Positions 17,025 through 26,230 are shown, counted from the first letter of the stretch. The stretch is DNA of 64,000 bases from Flavobacterium amniphilum (GCF_023634845.1 NZ_JAMLJL010000006.1:62001-126000); one strand, 5' to 3'. The notes: generated from the letters alone by a model not told the origin. Numbers and translations: made by a program.

Positions 17025-18221
17025 TTATTGTTCAGATTTACTGATTAGCTGATCGATCAGACTAAAAATTTCATGATCTTTTTCAAATACTTTATCAAAA
17101 TACCCTTTGGCTTTCAATGCGTTTTCCTTAATCACCTTTTTGTTACCATTATAGAGTGAGAATTTCGCAATATGGAAGTAAATGGCTCCAAGTGTATTGT
17201 CATCATAACCCTTTTCATTTTTCTTCTCATTCAGAAAATCAACCAATCTTTCTCCCTGTTCGCTTTTATAGAAAATCTCCTCCAGATCATTATAGATTGC
17301 AGGATTTGCAGGAGCCAGGTTAAAAAACGCATTTAGTTTTTCATAAAAAGCAAGGTGTTTTTTCTCTAGCAGTAGCTTTACCATAAGCTTTAGGTTATAG
17401 TAATTATCCGGTAAAATCTGATCGGCTATTTCGATGTAATTAAGGGCTCTTTCCATATCCTTAGTTTCATAATACAATTGACTTACCAATCGTGCCGCAT
17501 CACATTTATATTCCTTCTCCTGATACAATTCATAAGCCTTTAAAGCATACTTCAAGGCATTAGTTGGATCTTCACTGTAAAGATAAGCCAGCGAAAGGTT
17601 ATAATTAGAAGTGGGATATTCGTTATTCAATTCGATTGATTTTGAAAAATACCCGATAGCATCTTTGAACTTTTCATCCAGAATTGCCAGATACCCTAAT
17701 GAATAATGTGACATATAATCACCGGCATTGTTTTCGATGGCGATTTTATAGTTCTTTTCAATCAGAACCTTCAATTCCCCTTCCGCTTTAGTCCAATTAC
17801 CATACTTCAGCATGGCATCGTAATAAAAGTCGGCCAATGATTTATACAGCTTGTAATTTTTCGGATGCTTTTTGATTAATTCATTCAGGTTTTCCTCGAT
17901 ATCAAACATTTTGGCACTGGAACTTCCTTCCTTTCCCCTGTAATCCATAATATCCTCATCCGGCTTAATATCCTTTAGCGAAAACATCTTATGGGATAAG
18001 CTTGTCACAAAATATTTAAGTACGATATCCTGTTTCAGCAAAAAAACTTCAGGGTTTTTATTTTTAGGGTCGAATTTCTCCAGAACATCAAATGCAGATT
18101 CATATTTTTTCTCCTTCACAAGACCATTAGCCTTATTGATTACTTCCGTTTCTTTTTGTGCAAAAAGCATGGAAGATCCTAAAAAGAGAAAAACAACCAG
18201 AATGTTTTTAATTATTTTCAT
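17025..18221 (-). CDS. exported tetratricopeptide-repeat protein
   Basis: The 398-residue protein has a signal peptide (cleavage near LFAQ, residue 22) and several TPR units, clearest at about 165-290 (SHYSLGYLAILDEKFKDAIGYF, SNYNLSLAYLYSEDPTNALKYA and similar). It would be a periplasmic scaffold for protein-protein contacts. It sits between ddl and coaD, 14 bases after ddl. No partner is evident and no catalytic motif was seen. Confidence 0.85.
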   Translation of the reverse strand: MKIIKNILVVFLFLGSSMLFAQKETEVINKANGLVKEKKYESAFDVLEKFDPKNKNPEVFLLKQDIVLKYFVTSLSHKMFSLKDIKPDEDIMDYRGKEGSSSAKMFDIEENLNELIKKHPKNYKLYKSLADFYYDAMLKYGNWTKAEGELKVLIEKNYKIAIENNAGDYMSHYSLGYLAILDEKFKDAIGYFSKSIELNNEYPTSNYNLSLAYLYSEDPTNALKYALKAYELYQEKEYKCDAARLVSQLYYETKDMERALNYIEIADQILPDNYYNLKLMVKLLLEKKHLAFYEKLNAFFNLAPANPAIYNDLEEIFYKSEQGERLVDFLNEKKNEKGYDDNTLGAIYFHIAKFSLYNGNKKVIKENALKAKGYFDKVFEKDHEIFSLIDQLISKSEQ

Positions 18222-18235
18222 AAAACCGTGTTGTA

Positions 18236-19207
18236 TTAAGCCAATGCGAGTTCGATGGCGTTTGTGAATAAATCCTGTAATGAAATACCGGCTTCTTTTG
18301 CCTGCTGTGGAATCAAGCTCTCATTTGTTAATCCCGGAATCGTATTCATTTCCAGCATGTGTGGTTCACCGTTAACTAATATATATTCACTACGTGAGAA
18401 TCCGCTCATTTTTAATACTTCGTAAGCTTTTTTAGCCACTTCACGTACTCTCGCTTCAGTTTCTGGAGTGAGTCGTGCCGGAGTGATTTCCTGGGATTTA
18501 CCTAAATATTTCGCTTCGTAATCGAAGAAATCATTTTCCGAAACGATTTCCGTAATCGGTAACACAATCACCTCACCTTTATAATTGATTACACCAACCG
18601 ATACTTCCGTACCGTCAAGGAAACTTTCGATGATAATTTCGTTATCCTCTTTGTATGCATTTTCAACAGCCGTAAGGAAATCTTCCTTCTGGTGCACTTT
18701 TGAAATACCGAAACTCGAGCCCGATTTATTTGGTTTTACGAAACAAGGCAAACCTACCCTTTCAATGATAGCATCTACATCAATGGCATCTCCTTGGTTT
18801 AAATAAAAAGAAGTAGCTGTTTTGATTCCGTATGGTTTTAAAACCGATAACAAATCACGCTTATTGAATGTCAATGCAGCCTGGTAATAATCGCAAGACG
18901 TTTGTTTGATGTTCAGCAATTCGAAGTATGCCTGCATTAAACCGTCTTCACCCGGAGTTCCGTGGATAGCGTTGAACACACAGTCGAACGTAACCTTCTG
19001 TCCGTTTACGGTAACTGAAAAATCATTTTTATCGATTGGAAATTCCTGGTCGTTATCGTCGACATACACCCATTTTTCCTTGAAGATGTGGATTCGGTAT
19101 CCTTTGTATTTTGACTGGTCAAGATTTTGATAAACTACGTTTCCGCTTTTAAGTGAAATTTGGTACTCGCTTGAGTAGCCTCCCATAATGATGGCGATGT
19201 TCTTCAT
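18236..19207 (-). CDS. ddl: D-alanine--D-alanine ligase
   Basis: Ddl makes the D-Ala-D-Ala dipeptide for peptidoglycan. The 323-residue ATP-grasp protein shows IIMGGYSSEYQISLKSG at the N-terminus, AIHGTPGEDG, FVKPNKSGSSFGISKV (ATP binding), EVSVGVINY and the C-terminal EMNTIPGLTNESLIPQQAKEAG. Length is a little short of the usual 340-370 but all motifs are present. A dispersed repeat element begins 24 bases upstream of its start. Confidence 0.96.
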   Translation of the reverse strand: MKNIAIIMGGYSSEYQISLKSGNVVYQNLDQSKYKGYRIHIFKEKWVYVDDNDQEFPIDKNDFSVTVNGQKVTFDCVFNAIHGTPGEDGLMQAYFELLNIKQTSCDYYQAALTFNKRDLLSVLKPYGIKTATSFYLNQGDAIDVDAIIERVGLPCFVKPNKSGSSFGISKVHQKEDFLTAVENAYKEDNEIIIESFLDGTEVSVGVINYKGEVIVLPITEIVSENDFFDYEAKYLGKSQEITPARLTPETEARVREVAKKAYEVLKMSGFSRSEYILVNGEPHMLEMNTIPGLTNESLIPQQAKEAGISLQDLFTNAIELALA

Positions 19208-19231
19208 ATGTTTTAATTAGGATTGTAAGTT

Positions 19232-19347
19232 AGCCCTGACAGTCTCGTCCTTATAAAGTCCGAGATGCATCCTTTTTTTGCTTTCACCCCATCGACAAGC
19301 TCAGGGTACAGGCAAAAAAAGATATAGCGGATAGCAGGATTGGCTCC
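19232..19347. repeat. dispersed intergenic hairpin element (copy 1)
   Basis: It begins TAGCCCTGA and ends AGCAGGATTGGCTCC. In between, GCATCCTTTTTTTGC pairs with GCAAAAAAAGAT, and the loop holds a reversed CCTGAGCTTGTCGATG repeat. The layout matches copy 2 at 43282-43370, which has TAGCCCCGA, GCATCCTTTTTG, AAAAAGATACAGC and AATAGCTCC. It fills most of the ddl/PASTA intergenic region. Confidence 0.7.
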
Positions 19348-19419
19348 TGATAAACAAAATTATCATTTTTTTGAATGAATTGGCTTTAGCATTTTATATT
19401 TTTTACATAAAAATTTGTG

Positions 19420-19427
19420 TAAGTTTG
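19420..19427 (+). promoter_or_regulatory. -7 box of PASTA-rluD operon
   Basis: TAAGTTTG matches TANNTTTG and lies 18 bases before the ATG at 19446. The -33 position is T-rich without a clear TTG. Confidence 0.45.
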
Positions 19428-19445
19428 CAGTAAATCACTTAATCT

Positions 19446-20057
19446 ATGAGTTGGAAGAACTTTCTACTTAGTTTTACTTTTTTCAAACAAGTAGCCATTG
19501 CCCTGTTAATCGTTGCTACATCATTATTTTTGTTCATGTACTGGATTAGTTTCACGACTAACCACGGTCAGGAAATTACCGTTCCCGATTTGAGTAAACT
19601 GACTTTAGAGCAAGCCGAGGACAAGCTTGACGATTTGGATTTGGATTATGAATTATTGGATACGGTTGATTACAATTCGGAGTTTCCTAAGTTGAGTATT
19701 GTGAATCAGGATCCGCGTCCTGGAGCCAAAGTAAAAGAAAACCGTGTGATTTATGTTAAGATCAATGCATCCGGGTATTCTAAAGTACGTTTGCCGGATT
19801 TAGTTCAGAAAACATACCGTCAGGCAGTTCCGACACTTACTGCTTTAGGTTTAGAGGTGGGTGATACGACTTATGTTCCGAATTTAGCCAAAGACATGGT
19901 ATTGGAAATGAAGATGAACGGTACTCCAGTACGCCCGGGACAACAGGTAATGAAAATGACTAAAATTGATTTGGTTTTAGGAGACGGGAAAGTTGGTTTC
20001 GAGGAAGAAGAACTGGAAGACACCCCTCAGACTGATTCCATAGTTGAAGATAAATAA
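19446..20057 (+). CDS. membrane-anchored PASTA-domain protein
   Basis: The 203-residue protein has one N-terminal transmembrane helix (about 15-35) and two PASTA domains outside (about 44-107, starting TVPDLSKLTLEQAE, and 114-177, starting RLPDLVQKTYRQAV). An acidic tail follows. PASTA domains bind peptidoglycan stem peptides, and there is no kinase or transpeptidase domain attached. Its stop overlaps the rluD start by one base (TAATG). The position opposite ddl fits a cell-wall role, which is inferred. Confidence 0.88.
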   Translation: MSWKNFLLSFTFFKQVAIALLIVATSLFLFMYWISFTTNHGQEITVPDLSKLTLEQAEDKLDDLDLDYELLDTVDYNSEFPKLSIVNQDPRPGAKVKENRVIYVKINASGYSKVRLPDLVQKTYRQAVPTLTALGLEVGDTTYVPNLAKDMVLEMKMNGTPVRPGQQVMKMTKIDLVLGDGKVGFEEEELEDTPQTDSIVEDK

Positions 20058-21100
20058 TGAATCAGGAAGTTTTTGAAAATGAAGACCTTGATGACGAATT
20101 ATATGAACACCATAAGTTCATTTCGCCAAAAGGTCAATCCATATTACGTGTCGATAAGTTTTTAATGCAGCTTATCGAGAATGCCACGCGCAACAAAATA
20201 CAGCAGGCAGCAGAACGCGGCAACATTTTTGCCAATGGTGTTCCTGTAAAATCCAATTATAAAGTAAAGCCTTTTGATGAGATCAAGGTAATGCTCTCGC
20301 ATCCGCCGTTTGAGAATCATATCATTCCTGAGGATATCCCGTTGGATATTGTTTATGAAGACGATGCTTTGTTAGTCATTAACAAGCCCGTTGGATTAGT
20401 GGTACATCCCGGTCATGGAAATTACACCGGAACTCTTGTAAACGCACTTGCCTTCCATTTTGACAATTTACCGATGAACAGCAGTGAGAGACCCGGTCTG
20501 GTTCACCGAATTGACAAAAACACATCGGGGTTGCTTGTGATTGCCAAGACTGAAATGGCGATGACCCATTTAGCCAAGCAATTTGAAGACAAGACCACCG
20601 AAAGAGAATATGTCGCCTTAGTTTGGGGTAACCTGAAAGAAGACGAAGGCACCATTGAAGGAAACTTAGCCCGTCATGCCACCGACCGTATGCAGATGGC
20701 TGTTTATGCCGATCCCGAAATCGGTAAGCCGGCCATTACCCATTACAAAGTAATTGAGCGTTTCGGTTATGTGACTGTTGTTTCCTGTATTCTGGAAACC
20801 GGCCGTACACATCAGATCAGAGCCCATATGAAGTACATTGGGCATCCGTTGTTCAGTGATGAGCGATACGGAGGCCATTTGATCTTAAAAGGAACCACCT
20901 TCAGTAAGTACAAACAGTTTGTTGAGAACTGTTTCAAGATATTACCGAGACAGGCACTGCATGCCAAAACATTGGGATTTGAGCATCCGGTGACCAAAGA
21001 ATACATGCGTTTTGATACTGAGGTTCCTCAGGATATGACCGACTGTATTGAGAAATGGCGTACCTATTCAAAGTCACACATATTTAACCAAGAAGAATAA
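20057..21100 (+). CDS. rluD: 23S rRNA pseudouridine synthase, RluD type
   Basis: This 347-residue RluA-family enzyme has an N-terminal S4 RNA-binding domain (about 30-85, RVDKFLMQLIENATRNKIQQ) and the catalytic domain with HRIDKNTSGLL, in which Asp153 is the nucleophile. GRTHQIRAHMKYIGHPLFSDERYGG follows. RluD modifies uridines in helix 69 of 23S rRNA; the exact sites are inferred from family. It is translationally coupled to the PASTA gene. Confidence 0.93.
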   Translation: MNQEVFENEDLDDELYEHHKFISPKGQSILRVDKFLMQLIENATRNKIQQAAERGNIFANGVPVKSNYKVKPFDEIKVMLSHPPFENHIIPEDIPLDIVYEDDALLVINKPVGLVVHPGHGNYTGTLVNALAFHFDNLPMNSSERPGLVHRIDKNTSGLLVIAKTEMAMTHLAKQFEDKTTEREYVALVWGNLKEDEGTIEGNLARHATDRMQMAVYADPEIGKPAITHYKVIERFGYVTVVSCILETGRTHQIRAHMKYIGHPLFSDERYGGHLILKGTTFSKYKQFVENCFKILPRQALHAKTLGFEHPVTKEYMRFDTEVPQDMTDCIEKWRTYSKSHIFNQEE

Positions 21101-21103
21101 ATT

Positions 21104-22057
21104 ATGGGGAAACATTCACTTCGTACCGATAAAACCTGCTTAAACTGTCATCATGTAGTCGAAAACAGATTCTGCCCCAATTGCGGACAGGAAAACAAAG
21201 AAACGAAGGAATCATTCCATTATTTATTTTTTCACACTGTTGAAGATTTAGTTCACTATGACAGTGGTTTCTGGAAAACCATCAAGTATTTGCTGTTTTA
21301 TCCGGCGAAGCTGACCAATGAATATATTAAGGGAAGACGCAAGATGTTTGTTCCGCCGGTGAAGCTGTATATTTTCATCAGTTTTATTACCTTTTTCATT
21401 CTTTCGATATTAAGTTCGGTGAACAGTCACCAGGAAGTTCCGATTACGGCAAACAAAACGCAACAGCAGATAACCAAAGACGGCAAAATCAGAGTTGCGG
21501 AAGCTCCAAAAAATACAATCAACATTGACACGACCAATTTCTCCTCGGGATTGGAAGAAAACAACGGTGAAGCAGGCAAATGGCTGAACGATAAATTCAG
21601 GAATGTTGCCAAGCATGCCAAAGACAAAGACTTCGTCAAAAAGTTTTATAAAACCTTATTTTCGACCATTCCGAAAGCATTGTTTATTTTCATGCCGCTT
21701 TTTGCGTTTGTGCTTTGGTTGTTCCACAACAAGAAGAAATGGTATTACTTTGACAGCGGTATATTCACGATTCATTATTTCTCGATGATTTTATTGTCGT
21801 TTACCATTAATGCATTGTTATCAGCTTTATTTTCCAAGGTATTTGACAGCGAAACCGCAGATACCCTTAACGGATTTATGATGATGTTATTGATTTTATG
21901 GTGGGTGTTTTATTTTTTCCGTTCGCACAGCCGTTTTTACAAAGAGAAGAAATGGATTTCCAGGCTGAAAGGAATTTGCATTATGACCATCAATATTTTA
22001 TTTCTGTTAACCACTACATTAATACTGATTGCCTACAGTGCTTTAAATGTTAATTAA
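21104..22057 (+). CDS. DUF3667 membrane protein with zinc ribbon
   Basis: The 317-residue protein has an N-terminal four-cysteine zinc ribbon (Cys12, 15, 24 and 27, TCLNCHHVVENRFCPNCGQ). The DUF3667 segment DLVHYDSGFWKTIKYLLFYPAKLTNEYIKGRRKMFVPPVKLY is followed by about five hydrophobic segments. The loop between the first and second TM (about 115-185) is hydrophilic. It follows rluD by three bases. Its function is unknown. Confidence 0.85.
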   Translation: MGKHSLRTDKTCLNCHHVVENRFCPNCGQENKETKESFHYLFFHTVEDLVHYDSGFWKTIKYLLFYPAKLTNEYIKGRRKMFVPPVKLYIFISFITFFILSILSSVNSHQEVPITANKTQQQITKDGKIRVAEAPKNTINIDTTNFSSGLEENNGEAGKWLNDKFRNVAKHAKDKDFVKKFYKTLFSTIPKALFIFMPLFAFVLWLFHNKKKWYYFDSGIFTIHYFSMILLSFTINALLSALFSKVFDSETADTLNGFMMMLLILWWVFYFFRSHSRFYKEKKWISRLKGICIMTINILFLLTTTLILIAYSALNVN

Positions 22058-22068
22058 TCCTAATTTTT

Positions 22069-22099
22069 TTGATATTCAACCCCAATTTGGCTAAATTCG
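22069..22099 (+). promoter_or_regulatory. promoter of M28 peptidase gene
   Basis: TTG at 22069-22071, a 20-base spacer and TAAATTCG at 22092-22099 (one mismatch to TANNTTTG), 19 bases before the ATG. Confidence 0.5.
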
Positions 22100-22118
22100 T
22101 TTACCAATTAACTATTTT

Positions 22119-23156
22119 ATGAAAAACAGAATTTTACTTTTGGCTGCGGCAACTTTCAGTTTTACGAGTTGTGTAAGTCAAAAAGCAACCACCACCACTA
22201 CCAAGCTCGAGGCCTCTGATTTAACCAAGTACATGAATACTATCACTGCCGAAGACTTGAAAACACATCTTTATATTGTTGCTTCTGACGAAATGCAGGG
22301 ACGTAATACAGGCGAGGAAGGTCAGAAAAAAGCAGGAAAATATTTAGTAGAACAATATTCAAAAAACGGTATATCCTACCCTACCGGAACCAATACATTT
22401 TACCAGGCCATTCCGTCGACTTATTTCCAGAAATCATTCAGTCCGAAGCTAAATGATTCAGAAAACATCTGGGCTTTCATCAAAGGATCAGAAAAACCGG
22501 AGGAAATTTTGGTTATCTCAGCACATTATGACCACGTTGGGATGAAAAACGGTGAGATCTACAACGGTGCCGACGATGACGGATCAGGAACAGTAGCCTT
22601 ATTGGAAATTGCACAAGCGTTCCAACAGGCGAAACTCGAAGGAAACGGACCGAAACGTTCCATTTTATTCTTACACGTAACCGGTGAAGAACATGGATTA
22701 CACGGTTCCCGTTTTTATACTGAGAACCCGTTATTCCCATTAGCGAATACCATTACTGATATTAACATTGACATGATTGGCCGTCGCGATGATTTCCATA
22801 AAGCAAGCAACAATTATGTATATGTGATCGGTTCCGATTATTTATCAAGTGATTTGCACAACATCACTGAAGAATCGAACAAAAAGTATGTGAATTTGAA
22901 TTTAGATTACAAATACAACGACCGCAATGATCCGAACCGTTTTTACTACCGTTCTGACCACTATAACTTTGCGAAACATAATATTCCATCTGTATTCTTT
23001 TTTAACGGAACACACGCAGATTACCACCAACCGGGTGATGAAGCCGACAAAATTGAGTATGATGCTTTAGCCAAAAGAACCCAACTGGCGTTTGCCGTTG
23101 CCTGGGAGCTGGCGAACAGAAAAGACAGACCTGTTGTTGACAAATCAGGTAATTAA
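22119..23156 (+). CDS. lipoprotein M28-family metallopeptidase
   Basis: The 345-residue protein starts with a lipobox signal (FSFTSC, Cys18). The M28 dinuclear zinc site is complete: His136 in SAHYDH, Asp152/153 in NGADDDGSG, the catalytic Glu190/191 pair in TGEEHG, Asp218 in NIDMIG, and a late His in HADYHQPGDEADKI. Members are aminopeptidases. It is probably anchored in the envelope. A terminator follows. Confidence 0.93.
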   Translation: MKNRILLLAAATFSFTSCVSQKATTTTTKLEASDLTKYMNTITAEDLKTHLYIVASDEMQGRNTGEEGQKKAGKYLVEQYSKNGISYPTGTNTFYQAIPSTYFQKSFSPKLNDSENIWAFIKGSEKPEEILVISAHYDHVGMKNGEIYNGADDDGSGTVALLEIAQAFQQAKLEGNGPKRSILFLHVTGEEHGLHGSRFYTENPLFPLANTITDINIDMIGRRDDFHKASNNYVYVIGSDYLSSDLHNITEESNKKYVNLNLDYKYNDRNDPNRFYYRSDHYNFAKHNIPSVFFFNGTHADYHQPGDEADKIEYDALAKRTQLAFAVAWELANRKDRPVVDKSGN

Positions 23157-23162
23157 TAAAAA

Positions 23163-23189
23163 ACTCCGGCCTGAGCCGGAGTTTTTTTA
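23163..23189 (+). terminator. terminator after M28 peptidase gene
   Basis: ACTCCGGC (23163-23170) and GCCGGAGT (23175-23182) with a 4-base loop and a T run. Confidence 0.9.
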
Positions 23190-23202
23190 TGCTTTAATTA
23201 TA

Positions 23203-23340
23203 CTACATTTTTTTCTCAAGAGAATCCAAATACTTCTTTCCTAATTTCATGATGATGAAAATCAGGATTACCGACACAACCATGAATATCACTTGCCATA
23301 AAAGCAAACCTTCGTTAACATTGTGATAGACCTTTTCCAT
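23203..23340 (-). CDS. predicted 45-residue single-pass membrane protein
   Basis: A short frame starts with ATG at 23340 and stops with TAG at 23203. The product has a short N-terminal segment (MEKVYHNVNEG), one strong transmembrane helix (about 12-31, LLLWQVIFMVVSVILIFIIM) and a basic tail (KLGKKYLDSLEKKM), the usual layout of a bacterial small membrane protein with the positive end inside. It is the only coding signal I see in the 23190-23557 spacer. The rest of that spacer (23341-23557) shows nothing I can name. Function is unknown, and conservation would settle whether it is real. Confidence 0.6.
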   Translation of the reverse strand: MEKVYHNVNEGLLLWQVIFMVVSVILIFIIMKLGKKYLDSLEKKM

Positions 23341-23557
23341 TTTATTTCCATTTAAAATCTGACTTATTTACATATAACTAAATGTTTGCCAATAAATTAT
23401 ACCACACTTACATTTATTTTCAGGAAGTTTATCCGGTTTCTTGTTGTGTGGCCAGTAAAATAAGGAACATACAGGTTTTCATCTGTTTGCAATAAAAATC
23501 ATTTAGTTATTATGAAGTTTACCATTTATGGTATCAGGAAGTATGCAAAGTGATTGA

Positions 23558-23980
23558 TTATTTTACCATTGGGTAAATTGACTTTCTGCGTTTAATCCAA
23601 AAGGTCAGTAACACAATTCCGATGCAATTAGCAAAAAGGAAGAACGGTAAATCTTCTAAAAATGAAGAAGAATGCGATTTACAATACGTGTCATCATATT
23701 CCCGGAACGGCATCAAAACCAATCCGATTACAACAGGAACCACTACCAGTACCAAAATTGAAAACAAAAAGGCATACATAAGCTTTTCTGCGAAGATTAA
23801 TTTATCTGTTGGCAGCAGGTAAGTGAACAGATTTAATAATGTGATCAAGAACCAGGTACCGTATGGTGTCTCATCCCAATAACTGTCATAATAAGGTGGT
23901 AATACATAAAATATACAATATAAAGCCACTGACAATGGCAGAAGCATTCTGAATTTTATAAGGAATTGTTTCAATTTCAA
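23558..23980 (-). CDS. uncharacterised membrane protein, 140 residues
   Basis: I do not recognise a family. The protein has about four hydrophobic stretches (near 11-30, 43-60, 66-90 and 112-128), a Lys/Arg-rich N-terminus and a basic tail (IKRRKSIYPMVK). The loop between the second and third segments is short, and the loop at 91-111 has Cys and His (DTYCKSHSSS). It stands alone and was probably acquired or retained only in this lineage. Confidence 0.6.
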   Translation of the reverse strand: MKLKQFLIKFRMLLPLSVALYCIFYVLPPYYDSYWDETPYGTWFLITLLNLFTYLLPTDKLIFAEKLMYAFLFSILVLVVVPVVIGLVLMPFREYDDTYCKSHSSSFLEDLPFFLFANCIGIVLLTFWIKRRKSIYPMVK

Positions 23981-24055
23981 GATTGTAAAGGTGTTAATTA
24001 TAGTATTTGTGCTGAATGCCCTCCGATAAATAATTCATTTTAGCAGGTGCAGTAC

Positions 24056-24823
24056 TTATATCAGGCATTCTTCAATGAAAGCTGCCGTTTTTTCAAGGAT
24101 TAATTCCGGAGCTTCTTTATGGGGTGTATGCTTTACGTTCGGGATGATGAAATAGTAGGCTTTTTGCGCCTGTACGACAATTTGTTCCACCTGTTTTAAT
24201 GAGCCATATTCATCTTCTTCCCCTTGGATGATGAATGCCGGGCATTTTACAGCCGGTAAAAAGTGTTCGATGTTCCAGCTTTTGAATTCATCTGTTGTCC
24301 AGGTATCAGCCCAAGCCATGAACATGTCCTCGGTTTTATCCCCGTGGTATTTTTCCAGTTTACTCTTCAAATCGGTTTCCTGATAGAGTTGGATCGCCTC
24401 TTTGATACCGTTAACCGTGATATCTTCCACGAAGATGTGTGCCCCTTCGGTGATAATACCGGCAATTTTTTCAGGGTATTTAGCAGCCGTAATCAAAGCG
24501 ATGGATCCTCCGTCACTGTGACCGAAGAGAATAGCCTTATCAATGTTCCAATACTCCAGCAACGCATTCAATATATCCGCCTCCCACTCCATGTAGTCGT
24601 TGTTCCGTTTAGCATAGGTGAACGGATGCGACAATCCGTAGCCCTGACGGTCGTAAACCAGTACATTACAGTTTGCTATTTCCCCCAGTTTTTCCGGAAA
24701 ATCACGCCACAATTGGATACAACCCAATGAATCATGTAAGAAGATAATGGTAGGTTTATCCGGATTGTTTATTATCCTTGTTATGGCAATTTCTTCCGGG
24801 TTTATTGTGCTGTGCATATTCAT
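24056..24823 (-). CDS. alpha/beta hydrolase
   Basis: The 255-residue protein has the alpha/beta hydrolase layout: oxyanion region IIFLHDSLG (26-34), RQGYGLS (59-65), nucleophile elbow GHSDGG with Ser103, acid Asp204 in QGEEDEYGS and His232 in KHTPHKEAPE. There is no signal peptide, so it is cytoplasmic. Substrate is unknown. Its 5' side contains a degenerate 21-bp repeat array, whose first part abuts the start codon. Confidence 0.85.
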   Translation of the reverse strand: MNMHSTINPEEIAITRIINNPDKPTIIFLHDSLGCIQLWRDFPEKLGEIANCNVLVYDRQGYGLSHPFTYAKRNNDYMEWEADILNALLEYWNIDKAILFGHSDGGSIALITAAKYPEKIAGIITEGAHIFVEDITVNGIKEAIQLYQETDLKSKLEKYHGDKTEDMFMAWADTWTTDEFKSWNIEHFLPAVKCPAFIIQGEEDEYGSLKQVEQIVVQAQKAYYFIIPNVKHTPHKEAPELILEKTAAFIEECLI

Positions 24824-24862
24824 TACTTTTTCAAAAGTGGGTATTATTTATTTTCTGAGGCT

Positions 24863-24946
24863 TACTTTTCTTGGTCAGTGTCCTACTTAACCCGGTCAAT
24901 GCCTTACTTATCTTCTTCCGGAGCTTATTTTTTCTTAAACCATTAT
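24863..24946. repeat. degenerate 21-bp tandem repeat array (copy A)
   Basis: TACTT or TATTT anchors recur every 21 bases at 24863, 24884, 24905 and 24926, with more degraded units on the 24824-24862 side. The units share CTTCCGGAGC- and GGTCAATGCC-like segments with array B at 25958-26230 (for example CTTCCGAGGC in its ninth unit). It fills the gap between the abhydrolase start and the lipoprotein stop and is non-coding. Confidence 0.65.
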
Positions 24947-24968
24947 TCTTTCGGAGATTCAGATACTA

Positions 24969-25817
24969 TTAATACCCGGTTTTGGTTTTATTATAATCGT
25001 CAATAGCCCTTTCAATAGCTTCGGTTTTCTTTTTGGGGTATTTCGCGAGCGCGGATCTGTAAAATCCGGTATCATTATGCTTGATATACTTTAAAAACAT
25101 ATCCAGAAACTGATCGTCGGGAAATTCGGCAATAGCCTTAAAAGCATCTTCTCCAAAACTTTTAATAAGTTCGATATCCTCTTTTCTTTTAAAACGGGAA
25201 AGAGGCAATAACAAATGCTTCGATTTACTTTCGGTCATTGCTTCTTTTATTTTGTCGTAATACTCCTCATTTTCAGTAGGAAAAAGAAACGTCAATTCTT
25301 CAATTTTTTTCTCATTTAAAGGTGTTTGCTGAAAAACGATTTCAAGAAACTTTTTCAAATTGATTTCCGCCTGTTTTTCCGTCAGTCGATTTTCAGGATA
25401 GGAATAACCATGCGATATGGCAATTAATTGCGAAAGTGACATTTTATCTCTCAGGCAATCTGATCCAGTCACAAATTGGTCTTTACAATTCAACGTTTTT
25501 TGGAAGACTTCAAAAATAGATTTTTTGTCTTTTCTAAACAAAGCATCAATGGCAACAGCTTTAACATAGGTATTTTTCTGGTCGTAGATTAAACACCGGA
25601 GTTGGTCTTCCGTTGCCACTTCATTCAATTTTTCCGAAATCAGATCCGGTATCGAATCAAAACTATATTTAATCGTATAATCCTTAAGCGGTTCGACGAT
25701 CTTTTTTATGGTATCGGTTACTACATTTTTTTTATAAGGCACAGTATAATCAGGAATGACTTCCTTTTTACAAGAGGCCAATCCTAAGAAAATCAGAAAA
25801 AAAAGAATATTTTTCAT
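24969..25817 (-). CDS. lipoprotein of unknown function, 282 residues
   Basis: The protein starts with a clear lipobox signal (FLIFLGLASC, Cys16). The mature part is largely helical and charged, with paired-helix segments such as CLIYDQKNTYVKAVAIDALFRKD and LSRFKRKEDIELIKSFGEDAFKAIAEFPDDQFL that suggest HEAT/ARM-like alpha-alpha repeats, though no family is recognised. It is bracketed by the two 21-bp repeat arrays: array B lies 141 bases upstream of its start and array A just past its stop. Confidence 0.65.
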   Translation of the reverse strand: MKNILFFLIFLGLASCKKEVIPDYTVPYKKNVVTDTIKKIVEPLKDYTIKYSFDSIPDLISEKLNEVATEDQLRCLIYDQKNTYVKAVAIDALFRKDKKSIFEVFQKTLNCKDQFVTGSDCLRDKMSLSQLIAISHGYSYPENRLTEKQAEINLKKFLEIVFQQTPLNEKKIEELTFLFPTENEEYYDKIKEAMTESKSKHLLLPLSRFKRKEDIELIKSFGEDAFKAIAEFPDDQFLDMFLKYIKHNDTGFYRSALAKYPKKKTEAIERAIDDYNKTKTGY

Positions 25818-25957
25818 TGCATATAATTTACAAAACCATTCAGAAAAACTTTAGAATGGCATACTTACTTTATTAATTACCCCGTCACCAAAAGAACTAA
25901 AGGCATGATTATTTATTGCTATTATTATTCCTGTATTTCTTGGTATATAACATTTTT

Positions 25958-26230
25958 CGCTTGACCTAAGCCTTATTTCACTTCACCCAAGCCATTCTGC
26001 ACATCTTCCAAGCCATTCTGCACATCTTCCAAGCCTTACCTCACACCTTCCAAGCCATTCTGCACATCTTCCAAGCCTTACCTCACATCTTCCAAGCCAT
26101 TCTTCGCTTCTTCCAAGTCATTCTGCACATCTTCCGAGGCATTCTGCACTCGACCCAAGCCATTCTGCACTCGACCTAAGCCTTACTTCACTTGACCTAA
26201 GCCATTTTGCACTTGACCTAAGCCTTACCT
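25958..26230. repeat. 21-bp tandem repeat array (copy B), 13 units
   Basis: Thirteen consecutive 21-bp units fit 273 bases exactly with no indel. Each has a 15-base core like CACATCTTCCAAGCC or CACTTGACCTAAGCC and a 6-base tail that is either ATTCTG-like or TTACCT/TTACTT-like. The two tail types and two core types are intermixed. The array lies in the long spacer 25818-26305, upstream of the lipoprotein gene. Stops interrupt the frames I checked, so it does not look coding. The rest of that spacer (25818-25957) shows nothing I can name. Confidence 0.9.

Noticed and set aside
25958..26230. CRISPR array
   Set aside because: The 21-bp units are contiguous with no unique spacers and no cas genes are near.
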